Assembly: GCA_019925795.1 (NCBI GenBank)
Contig: CM034305.1
Location: 65,212,573-65,276,572, forward strand
Reading direction: 5' to 3'
Origin: Dendrobium chrysotoxum
Taxonomy: Eukaryota; Streptophyta; Magnoliopsida; Asparagales; Orchidaceae
DNA: 64,000 bases
Position numbers and translations under genes: made by a program. Under the pieces are notes generated by a model. That model was not told where the DNA came from. It did not search any database and worked only from the letters and a program-made list of their open reading frames with translations. Every line of letters begins with the position of its first letter. Position 1 is the first letter of the stretch. Shown piece after piece: positions 47,401 to 57,392 of the stretch.

Positions 47401-48394
47401 GCTTAGGTAACAAAAATGCCGGTGGAGACAAAAATTCAATCTCAGATAGAAGCAAAATGAAGCAAACTATAACTTTTTTAAGTAGTCTATGTCTCTCAGT
47501 GTAATTAATCATAGAAAAAAGAAAATAGTAATAATAATCCACCTATAACCTTTAAAGCTACAACTCACATGTCTCCTGCTTCCATGTTCATGTCTAACCC
47601 AAGTATCATAAGAAAGTAAGATCACATGGCTCACATACTCACTCTCTCTTGATATTTTACCAAAGCATGAGCAAATGGCTCATAAATCTATCCTTCACCT
47701 CAAGTTTTCACCCATGCTTACTTCACACTCTCCGCGTCTTCTTGCTAGTTGGCACAACCTCCAAATCTTGCTCCCAAGTTGCTTGTGTATGGTGCCTCTA
47801 GAAACCCCAAACTCTCTTGCTCGACTCACTCTCCCTCTTGTCTCCCCTATACGGCTTGCCTTACATCTCTCTCTTGTGCGCTCTTTTTTACTCCTATCTA
47901 ACTCCAAGTCTCCCTCACGTAAAACTTCCAAGCCAAATAGCTCCCTCCAACCGTCAATTAAAGGCTTTAGTTTTAAGCTAAAAGCTTCGAATAAATAAAG
48001 ACATCCCTCTCCTATAAGAAGCAAGTATCACAATAGTGCCACCATAAATCTATGAATGCAACACCGCACGAAATCATCTGAATGTCATTCGTTCATGAAA
48101 TGGATGTTGTCGCCCACGGAACGTCGAAATTACTAAGAATGTATCCAATGCTCGATTAGAGAGAATGCAACATTGCGAGAAGTCATCTGAATGTCAACTA
48201 TAAGCAAAATAAATTGCACTGATGTGCACGGAACATCAAAATTATCAGAAAAATAGACTCATTGCCTAGACTGCCGCATGAGTCGAAACACAAATTTGCC
48301 AATGTGCAAGGTGATGACATGCAAATCGGGATGTACCGGAAATGAGGAATTATGCAAGAGTCAACACATTTAAAAAAAAAGAGAGATTTAACTT

Positions 48395-48447
<53 letters not shown>

Positions 48448-51400
48448 TTAAATTAAAATAACTTATTTTCCTTATTCCATCAAATCTGCCGCCCCCTTGT
48501 GTCTCATCTATAGCTTAAAAAAAATTGACTATAATAATAACACATTAAAAAAACTAAACCAAAATGATATTTTCCCCCTCTCCTTCTCCCATTATCTATA
48601 TCACACAAGCCCATACCTCAGGCCTTCTAAGTCTCCTCCCTTCTTCTCTCTTCCACGCAATTAGTCACAGCCAGCCTCTCTCCCGTTTCCTCTCTCACCC
48701 TTCACACTGCAGCTCCCACCGCAACAACCTGTACACTAGCAACACTTGCACCTCACACGCAAGAACCCCCTATTTTAAAACGTAAGAAAAGCATAACAAA
48801 GTACACTGAATAATGCGTTAATATATTGTGTAAATGCACTAAAAAGTGTGCAAGTGCATTTTATAAATGCACTGAGAAATGTGCGCGTCCTTTAAAATGA
48901 AAGTCAAAATTATCCACATGTGTTGCGATAAAAAGGACCAAAGTCCTAAATTTGAGATATAATAATGTTGTGTTAAAATAAATAATAAATCTTAATTTTA
49001 TTCATCTTCAAACATGCAAATATATCACATGTCAACATCAGAAAATGTGTAAGTGCATCCTGCACATGCATTGAAAGGCGAGCAATGCACTGAAAAATAT
49101 ATACATTATTTAAATAATATTCCAAGTCTTAAAAAGATATAATTTTCCCGTATGTGCTCTAACCAAAACATCAAATATCTAAATTTGAGATATGATAATG
49201 TTGCACGAGTTAGAATAAGAAGCATGGATTAGGCTCAATCAATTGCCAGTTAATAGAGTTAGCAAGGTCAAAATACTAGAGTGAAAATATTTAAAGTCCT
49301 CGATAATACTATGTTGAAAGAAAATCTCAATCAGAGATGTCCAATTTTAAAGTATAAATATAAATACTTCAAGTGACTTCAACGTCACCTCGATGATAGT
49401 CATGTTGAAGAAAAAATCTAAACTAAAGGGGTCTATTTTCAAAATCAAAATTTAATGTTTCAAATATAAATGATTTAAGTGACATCAAGTCACCCCAATG
49501 ATATATGCGTTGATAGTGAATCTCAATCGGACAAGACTATCTTTTGAAATGCCCCTAAATCTAGAAAATCATTTACATTTAAATAAAGTTATAAAAAATA
49601 AGTATGTATATGTATATATATATATATTGACACTTGGCTAGTGATTTTTCCATCAAATGACACTATAGGTAAACGATTATGATTAGGCTCTATAACTAAA
49701 TGATTTATCGCAAAATGACACCATTAAATTACAGTCATGACCAGAGCCCGCAAGTTCCTAATGGCTAAAATCACTTAAGTAATGAATTATAAGGTGCATT
49801 TTATAGGACACAAAGCTCTTTGACAACTAAGGTCAACTAGAATTTATGATTTTAGACAAACATTCACCCTAAGTTTACAAGGTTCTCTTAGACATAAGCA
49901 ACCTATAGTTGCTAACAAATATACTTTGATCAAGTTAGGTTAACTACCTCATTTACTAAGTTGACTAGAGTCCATGAAAATGCTGGATGACGGAGCCATG
50001 GAGTTTTGATAGAGTTCGTCACCATTTCACCCACTATTCATTTTATGTGCAAGGTGGTAAATTTCAAATCTTGATATTAAATTTGCTGGTATTATATGTT
50101 TGATGCTTAGTGTCTATCTAATAACTAGACTTGATCGAAAGTTCTCACTCTCTACCGAAAGAGGTAATTAACCATTGGGGCTTGAGCCTATGGAAAACTT
50201 GGACAAAATGATAGTCATCATAAAATAAAGGTAAAATCTCAGGGTAATATCTAATTTCAAATCTGATCTACATCTTAAAAATTTCACTCAGAACATTTCT
50301 TAAACTCTCCTAGTGAGAAGCTAGGGCGCAAATTTTTTAAGCCCGCAGACAATCCGCCAAACTTACTATGAGTCTCATTTATTATTCATTGTGAAGCCAA
50401 TCACATTGTTTGTAAGTAAAACTAATGGTCATATTCTTTTCACAAAGAAGGCAGATTATTTATTGGTAACTTTGCAAGTTATCTTGTCATCTTTATCATG
50501 GACATCAAATTTGGCATTTCTTTCAATATATATAACATATTAATAAAGTTAAATAGTAATAGAATTATAGATATAAACTAATAAATGCATATTTATAACC
50601 TTATCCCCATCCTTAGCTAGAGTTGTTAGAGAGATACTTCCTACCAATATGTGGTGGCAAGCACTGTTGTTTTACATTTTAAATATGCTCTTATATTTTA
50701 TTGAGTTCGACCACAGTTGGCTGATTCGAGGTACCTTTTATAGATTTAGTTTTGTCATTCTATACTTCTTCGTAATCATTTAATGTTATGTGTTGGTTGT
50801 GGTCAGAATCTATTGAGATTGTTTTCCGCAAGGAAAATTTGAGTAGAGAATTTAAATAACCATACGATGACAGATTAAGCCATACGATCTCCAAAAACGA
50901 AGTAAGGTTTGAGTTACCTCACAATTTACTGAAGAATGGTAAACCTCGACCAAAACTAGGAAAAGGATAAATAAGGCAATATAAGGAAATGCTTTCAACA
51001 AGTAAAGTGTGAAGAGACAGCAAAACACTCACCAAATATCTTGTGCCTTACTTTCTCACCCAACCGATATGCATACTGAGCATTCTCATAAGCTAGAGCT
51101 TTTGCAGATGCAGCCAAAGATTCAACCTGCAGTCAGATACCTTGTATCAGACTCCAAGGGCATTTATTAGGCATCTAGAAGAAAAAAGTGGATCAAAAAA
51201 ATGCAACATCCCACAAATTTTTTTTTTAGCACTTTTAATACCTCAAGCGTTGAGATCTCATCCCGCAACTCTGCGGCAACTACATACTTCTCATTATCAA
51301 TAGCTTTCTGAAGGTCTGCACTGCAAAGAATAAGTTTTCACAATTGTAGCTCTTCTTGGAGTATAAAATGATGATGGAAAAAGCTACCTATTAAATTTTC

Positions 51401-52409
51401 AATGAAAATGAAGAAAAATCAACATTGCCTAAACTTCAGCATGCCATCTATCAAAAATTGATCTTACATGCAATAAAAAAATTATGCAGCAAGAATCTAA
51501 ACCTGAATATTATACCTAAGTATAATCAACTTAAAGGGAAATGGAGAACATTAAGACAAAATACTTACCGCAATCTTAATAAGTTTAATGCTTTGTCGTG
51601 AGCCTCGCTTCTTGAGGATCCCCTTTTAGCTTCTTGCTGTTTAATTATTTCGGTTTCAACCTTCAAATAGTAATAAGAATCCGTTGACCTTCTATTATTA
51701 TTTGTGTGCACGAGTACACCGAAAATTAACTTTTCAAAATATGAAAAATCTAGATTGAAAAAGACTGCAACCAATATACCTCATTAAGCTTGTTTCTTAA
51801 CTGTTGTGCGACATCAAATTGTTCTGTATTTAGAGCATACTGCAAAACATAATTGAATATGAATAAAAGAGGTATGAGTTTTGTTCTTTTATAAATGAGA
51901 AGTAGAATTCTCTTAAAAGGTTGTTTAGAAAATAATACAATGGAGAAGACAATAGAATTCACAAAATGGAAACAACTTGCACATGAATATTCCTAAGAAC
52001 TCAAAAGCATTAAAAAGGTCACCTGTATCCGAGTCTCTAAGTCCAACTGAAAAAAGAATATTACAGTCTCCTCATTAGTTGCTTCACTACGCTCTATGCT
52101 TGCATCCATTTTTTTACCACCTCCACTGAACAACCATGTAGCTTTGATCCTTGAATCCAGCCTCCTGGCTCTATTAGTGTTTATTGAGTATAAACTCAGC
52201 ATGCATTGACGCCCAAAGCACGAGCCATCAACCATAGGATTCATGCCACTCCTATTTAAAAGCTTCAAATAATCTTTGAATAAAGCAACTGCTCGGCAGC
52301 TCCCACCACTTGCCAAGGCTGCTAAGGTGCTCACTGAAACACCCTGCATGAGTTGGTTTGACAAAGCGCTCAACTCAAATTCTTTCCCTGTGAGATTCAC
52401 ATCATCCAT
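41442..52409 (-). CDS. CLPF: Clp protease adapter ClpF (UVR and YccV-like domains), chloroplast
   Basis: Nine coding exons, all phases consistent: up to 52023 (first), 51839-51780, 51660-51569, 51320-51242, 51126-51033, 45768-45656, 43724-43679, 41703-41663, 41597-41442 (TAG). Order of regions: an S/A/L-rich N-terminus typical of a plastid transit peptide, then FFFQLDLETRIQYALNTEQF and DVAQQLRNKL (UVR motif), a coiled coil, YRAVICGMDPICCESSSWM, FYQVLVDVHDDPNLLVAY and FDHPYVSFLFYGTDTTGDFI (YccV/HspQ-like domain), ending KQLREKFSRPRHEAP. This matches Arabidopsis ClpF, which works with ClpS1 to deliver substrates to the stromal ClpC-Clp protease. The start is either ATG 52409 or, more like family N-termini, ATG 52349 (MQGVSVSTLAALASGG). 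Intron 5 is 5.3 kb and full of decayed repeats. Confidence 0.9.
44636..44897. repeat. Identical 131-bp tandem duplication in a ClpF intron
   Basis: Two head-to-tail copies (44636-44766, 44767-44897), apparently identical base for base, starting TCCCAGCTCTAGTGCATGAC. It lies in the intron between the sixth and seventh ClpF exons. Identity means a very recent event or an assembly artefact. Confidence 0.9.
45769..51032. other. 5.3-kb ClpF intron with decayed repeats
   Basis: Contents by position: AT-rich sequence to 47600; a CT-rich stretch 47640-47950 that gives spurious open frames on both strands; degenerate tandem sequence near 48050-48240 (AATGCAACA...CATCTGAATGTCA, spacing about 113); TA/TG microsatellite 48397-48441; two diverged copies of a block rich in AAATGCACTG and TAAATTTGAGATATAATAATGTTG at about 48840-49210; and another diverged pair around AAGTGAC-TCAA-GTCACC at 49370-49500. 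No gene is supported. Confidence 0.5.
48397..48441. repeat. (TA)n(TG)n compound microsatellite
   Basis: Short TA run followed by about 17 TG units, inside the large ClpF intron. Confidence 0.95.
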
Positions 52410-53253
52410 ATGCTTTCCGCATTCAGAAGACAAGTTTTTCTATTTTACATTTTAAGTATTGAAATTGCTTTAATTTATCAAAAAGATCAGCAATAATCAA
52501 CAACATTTGTGCTTATCACATAAGAGCAGCAAGCATGAACTAGGGAAGGAGATACATGACCTCAAAGCGAAACAAAACAGGATAACTTGAAATAATTGGA
52601 GAGTTGGGAACCGAAGGGTCGCTTCAAGAAGCCAATACTCCACAGAAATAGAACCATACAAATCTGGTATCCTATTTAAACAAGCTTTAGCTTAAATCCT
52701 ATCAAACAGAATATTGGGTACATTCCATCCAACTGCTTTGATAAATCCAGCCCCATATTCGATTAAATTCAAGATTTACTAAATCTCATCATTCAAAGAA
52801 CTTAACGAATTTAAGGATTTTCCCCTCTCAATATTTTTAAATTCTAAATAAATACTCAAAATAATTTATCAGGCTTTAGTAACAATTAACCGTTTTCATG
52901 CCAAACAATTTGCAGGTTTTTAAAACTCCCAAGATTTACAGGATTAATTAAATCCTACCTGTAGCCAAACAGCACATAGAGCGCGATGGAAAATTAATGC
53001 AATAGATACAAGTTCTACTATCTGTACAAACAACTAACAGCTGCCTTTTCTCCAGTTTTATGAGTAAACATTTCGCAATTCAGAGAGAAATAGTTTAAAC
53101 ATTAAAATACGAAGTAAAAAATGCTCGAAGAATTCAATTAGTCCACTCAGCAGACAAGAAGACGATAAAAAATATTAAAAATATAAGAGCAGCGTGCGGG
53201 AGCACATAGGGAAAGAAATTGCACCAGTCAAAGAAAATCAAAACCCTAGAGCA

Positions 53254-53361
53254 TTAATGGAGTAGCCCTCGACCACTTTCCCTGCTTCCTTGTGCAGAAG
53301 CTAAAACCCTAGAAATCTGATGCGTTGATAGCCGACCTGAGGAATTAGGCGCTCCAGCCAT
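53254..53361 (-). other. Upstream ORF or first-exon sequence of ClpF
   Basis: Minus-strand frame of 35 codons, from ATG 53361 (MAGAPNSSGRLSTHQISRVL...) to TAA 53254, in leader-like sequence with two AAACCCTAG/AGGGTTTTAG motifs, about 0.9 kb upstream of the ClpF start. It is either a uORF in the 5' UTR or part of an alternative first exon with a possible donor at TCAG/GTCGGC. The main coding exon needs no contribution from it. Confidence 0.35.
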
Positions 53362-53765
53362 TTCCCGTTCGGAGACGATATAGTTATTGTGAACTATTTT
53401 TTTCATCTACATAATTTAATATATTATTTAAGTTTATATATTATGAAAAAAAAAATCTCAGAAAATCCCGATTAAAAAAAAATAATAGGCTTAATAATTA
53501 CCAAGCTGTACAAAATATTATTATTTTTTTATTTTCAAAAACTTAAATTTAAATAATAAAAATAATAAAAATAATAAAATATAATGATAAATAGAATGTA
53601 TTATTATATTTATGTTATTTTAATTACATATTATAATAATAGGAATATTTTATAATTAAAAAGAAATTTGGTGAAAATCTTAATTAAAATATAATTAGAA
53701 TAAAAAATTTCCGGAGGAATTTATATACATATTAATATATTATAAAAATCTTATTGTTGCGTACT
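53362..53765. other. AT-rich promoter-side DNA of ClpF
   Basis: Very AT-rich, dominated by AATAATAAAAATAAT-type sequence. No gene and no specific promoter element could be fixed. Confidence 0.4.
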
Positions 53766-54179
53766 GGAATATTCGCGACGGTAGAGAAATATAAAGTTTA
53801 ACATCTTAGTTTTGTACGAAGATCCAGCACACAAACAGATAAAAACAAAGGATGCAGTATTAATAAAAGACCCTGAAAAAGGAAAAAAACCACAGTGCCT
53901 AGCCCAATTTGAATGAATCCACTAATATTTACAGTTGGTTACAAATGAGGCCTTTCCTTGGGGGGAAGGCCTTGGCTTGATCTACATCATATGGAGTCTA
54001 TTATATGGTGGGAATACCAAGAATCACTGATGACGTGTTTGTCTGGTCGGAAGGACCATAGTCAGCGGGCGACAGAGGTCAGAAAGATCGTTGTCTGACA
54101 ATGAAGGTCAGAAGGACCGTAGTCGGTGGGCGACGGAGGCCAGGGTGACGGAGGTAGCAAGGACCGTAGCCAACCGTAG

Positions 54180-54600
54180 TTAGTGGGCGATGGAGGTCGG
54201 GGCGACAGAGGCCGGAAGGACCGTTGACGGGTGGAAATCCGGTATCGGGTAGAAATCCGGCGACGGATGGAAGTTCGACGTCGGGGTAGAAGTCCGATGA
54301 AAGTTCGGCGACGGACGGAAGTCCGGCGTCGAGTAGGAGTCTAACAACTGGCAGAAGTTTGGCATCGGGTAGAAGTTCGACAAAAAGTCTGATGACGGAC
54401 AGAAGTCCGACGTTGGGTAGAGATTCGGTGTCAGGTAGGAGTTCGACGACAGGCGGAAGTCCGACATCAGATGGAAGTCCGACGTCGGGTAGGAGTCCGA
54501 CGATATGTGGAAGTCTGGCGTCAGGTAGAAGTCTGGCGACGGGCCATAATCCGGCGTCTGATAGAAATCCGACGATGGGCGGAAGTCCAACGTCGGTTAG
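54180..54600. repeat. 18-bp CpG-rich coding minisatellite
   Basis: About 20 degenerate units around GAAGTCCGACGTCGGGTA. Because 18 is divisible by three, both strands stay open: the minus strand reads six-residue repeats such as DFYQTP, DYGPSP, DFYLTP and DFHISS; the plus strand reads SGRSPT-like repeats. This explains the open frames at 54180-54590 (-) and 54359-54700 (+), which I do not call as genes. A related motif, GGAAGGACCGTAGTCGG, recurs at 54045-54220. Confidence 0.88.
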
Positions 54601-54849
54601 TGGCAGGGAGGTGGTTAAAGAGGAGTCTGGCAGTAAGAGAACTCTTCCTTCTCTTCTTGCTTGGGCTCCCTCCCTCCCTCCCTCCCTTTCCCATCTATGA
54701 GAAATGAGGGGTCTATTTATAATTTTCTGAGAGCGACATAGCCATTAAATAGGATCAGGGGTAAATTGGGAGTGGTTTGAATGAACGGCCGATATTGAAT
54801 CCCTTGATCGTGAACTGTTTATTAGACATTTGAATATCTTAATGATATC

Positions 54850-54969
54850 AGAATTTAGTAATCTTGAGCTCGTTGGATTCGTTTCGTCGAGAGTTTAGTA
54901 ATCTTGGGTTCGTTGGATTCGTTTCGTCGAGAATTTAGTAATCTTGGGCTCGTTGGATTCGTTTCGTCG
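54850..54969. repeat. Three 40-bp tandem repeats
   Basis: Units 54850-54889, 54890-54929 and 54930-54969, each ending GGATTCGTTTCGTCG. They are nearly identical (one or two substitutions each) and lie upstream (minus-strand sense) of the TATA box of the LTR-like element. Confidence 0.93.
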
Positions 54970-55215
54970 AGCCTCTCGATTCGACTATAAGCATGTCACA
55001 TTTGGAGACCATTTGGTAATCCAAATTATGGTTTGAACCTTCCAAATGTGTTTCAGGTCTTTGATTTGGACCCGTTGAACTCGGATTGGGTCGAATTTGG
55101 TGTAGTTTGGTTCGTATTTCCGAGACGTTCAGTTCGACTGTAAGTTTGCTGAAAGCGGAGTTCAGATGATTTTCGATTTAATTTTTGAAATTTTCAACTT
55201 AATTTTTGCCTTGAG

Positions 55216-55603
55216 ATTCGTGCCAATCAAGATAATTTTTTTATTATATATATATATATATCTGATATTTGAAAAATACTAATATTAATTTATTTTAATT
55301 AAAATATATATTTCTTGAATCTATACTTCAATAAAATTTAAATATTAAATTTAAGAGTTAAATATATAAATACTTAAAAATTTTATGTTATATATATAAT
55401 TCTCTCATAAATATATATTTACATATAATTTATTTAAAATAATAAATCCATTTAGCCCCATAATGCCGTATTTATAAGATTTTATTTAAATAAATAAAAA
55501 TAAAGGAAACAAATGTTTCATTTGATATTTAAAATATTTACGACTATATAGATATTTAGCAGATAATTTTTTAAATTATGTGAGAAAACAAATTTGATAA
55601 GAC
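55216..55603. other. AT-rich intergenic DNA
   Basis: TA-rich with a short TA microsatellite near 55246-55261. Nothing else seen. Confidence 0.5.
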
Positions 55604-55606
55604 TTA

Positions 55607-55938
55607 GGCTTCGTTTGGGACGGCTTTCTTACTGCTTCGTAAAGCGGCTTCTTAATACAAAAATTTTAATTTTTGTATTAGAAAGTCGCTTTAAAAAGCA
55701 GGAAGAAAGCCGTCCCAAACAAAGCCTTAGGCTTCGTTTGAGACGACTTTCTCACTGCTTTTTAAATCAATTTTTTAGTACAAAATTAATATTTTTATAT
55801 TAAAAAGTTATTTTAAGAAGCAGTAAAAAAGCCGTCCCAAACAAAACTTTAGACTTTATTTGAAACAATTTTTTTACTTCTTTCTAAAACATTTTAGTAC
55901 AAAAATTTTGAATTAAAAAAATTGTCCTAAAGGAAACC
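55607..55938. mobile_element. Head-to-tail array of three palindromic MITEs (family A)
   Basis: Units 55607-55726, 55730-55848 and 55852-55938 are separated by single TTA triplets (55604-55606, 55727-55729, 55849-55851, 55939-55941). The first unit is nearly a perfect palindrome: GGCTTCGTTTGGGACGGC against GCCGTCCCAAACAAAGCC. The third is internally shortened. Four TTAs for three elements mean each newcomer inserted at the border triplet of its neighbour. Confidence 0.93.
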
Positions 55939-55941
55939 TTA

Positions 55942-56916
55942 TTTGAGCAACGGGTTGATTTTGGCCACTTATTAAAATTATTTAATAAATATACTTTGTT
56001 GCAATGTGTCATAGGCTTTGAATTCTGATTGATATTTTATAAAGTTTTTAAATATTACTATTTATATGTTCAATATATAATGATCATTGAGGTAATATTT
56101 TTTATTATAATGAATTTTAATTAATTCATATTATATTATTTTTCATAAATTTAATAATTTTATGATTTATCTTAATTGAATTTTAGGCAATTTTTTTCAA
56201 TGATTTTAATTTAATTTAAAAGGTCAATCAAGAATTATGAATAAAAATATTTTGCTTATAGAATTTCTTGTCATTTAAATTTAAATAAATGAATGCATGA
56301 CTCAAATAATAATTTAAAGATGGCAGAAAAATAAAATATTAATGAATAGGCTTTTAAGCTTAGGAGTTAATTTATTACCGTTGGATTCAAATGAAAAATT
56401 GAAAAACATATATTACTGTTCTGCCATTTACAATAAAAATTTTAATATTTGAAGATTCATTTTTTTGCCACATTAATTTATGGAAAGAAAATCCCTAATT
56501 AAGATGAATTTAAAATTTTTTACTTTATTTTTAAATAAATATAATAGATAAATAAATAATAAACTCTTATATTACACCTTAAAATTTTAAAACCCATAGA
56601 GATATGCTCACAATTTTATTTTAGAAAAATTTGAATAAAAAATTTTCATTCAAATTTGATAAAGATGAATCTCATACTTAATAAATATAATTTTAATTTT
56701 AATTAATTAATAGTATATTGCATTATACTAAAACCAAATTCAATAAATTTATGATCAGTCCTTACCTATAAAAAAAATCAATAAAATAAGGAGTTCAGGT
56801 AGCAGACATCATTGATATTTATGGAAATACCAAATAGCTAGAATTGAAGAGCTAAATTCTTAAATAATTGATCTGTTTATTATTATGAAGCATATATATT
56901 CATTAATAAGCCTTAT
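55942..56916. other. AT-rich intergenic DNA
   Basis: About 1 kb of AT-rich sequence with no supported gene or definable repeat. Confidence 0.5.
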
Positions 56917-56919
56917 TAA

Positions 56920-57392
56920 GGCTTCATTTGGATGATTTTCTTACTGCTTCTTAAAACTTTTTTAGCACAAAATTTAAAATTTTTATATTAAAAAGTTATT
57001 TTAAAAAGCAGTAACAAAGTCGTCCCAACTGAAGCATAAGGCTTCATTTGGGATGGCTTTCTTACTGCTTCTTAAAGCAGCTTTCTACCACAAAATTTAT
57101 AATCTTTGTACTAAAAAGCTACTTTAAGAAGCAGTAAGAAAGCCGTCCCAAACCGCACCTAAGGCCTCGTTTGGAACGGTTTAATGTTGACTTTTCCGTC
57201 TCGAAACGGAAAAGTTATTTTTTGATTGTTGTTTGAATGTGACATTTTTTAAAAATAATTTTTTACAAAACGGTGTTTTTTATTGTTTTTAAAAGCTTTT
57301 TGATATGTGCTTCTCCGTTACAAACTTCCATTCTCTAAACCGATATTTTTAAAACTATCTTTTACAAAAGTACCTGATAACCTAATGAAGCC
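56920..57392. mobile_element. Array of two family A MITEs and one related longer element at the IPK 3' end
   Basis: Units 56920-57036 and 57040-57159 are family A palindromes. The third (57163-57392, 230 bp) starts GGCCTCGTTTGGAACGG and ends TAATGAAGCC, sharing only its ends with family A. TAA triplets separate and flank all three (56917-56919, 57037-57039, 57160-57162, 57393-57395). The right-hand TAA and the last element base overlap the stop codon of the isopentenyl phosphate kinase gene. Confidence 0.88.

Larger units (their letters stand above)
53770..55215 (-). mobile_element. Probable LTR-type element with CpG-rich minisatellites
   Basis: A GC-rich block inside AT-rich DNA. On the minus strand a TATA box (ATTATAAATAGACCCC, about 54705-54720) is followed by leader-like CT/AG-rich sequence, a repeat tract (54180-54600) and, near 53840-53870, TTATTAATACTGCATCC-like sequence as in LTR R/U5 regions. 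Candidate ends TGATTGGCACG and ACGCAACA would give TG...CA termini, but I could not find a matching 5-bp target duplication. No pol sequence is present. It could instead be a nonautonomous DNA element. Confidence 0.4.

Noticed and set aside
47675..48024. Overlapping 107- and 109-codon frames on opposite strands
   Set aside because: They lie in a CT-rich part of a ClpF intron, have no recognisable domain, and neither shows splice or start context.
54180..54700. Open frames of 136 (-) and 113 (+) codons with short repeats
   Set aside because: They result from an 18-bp minisatellite that keeps all frames open; no recognisable domain, and the surroundings look like an LTR.
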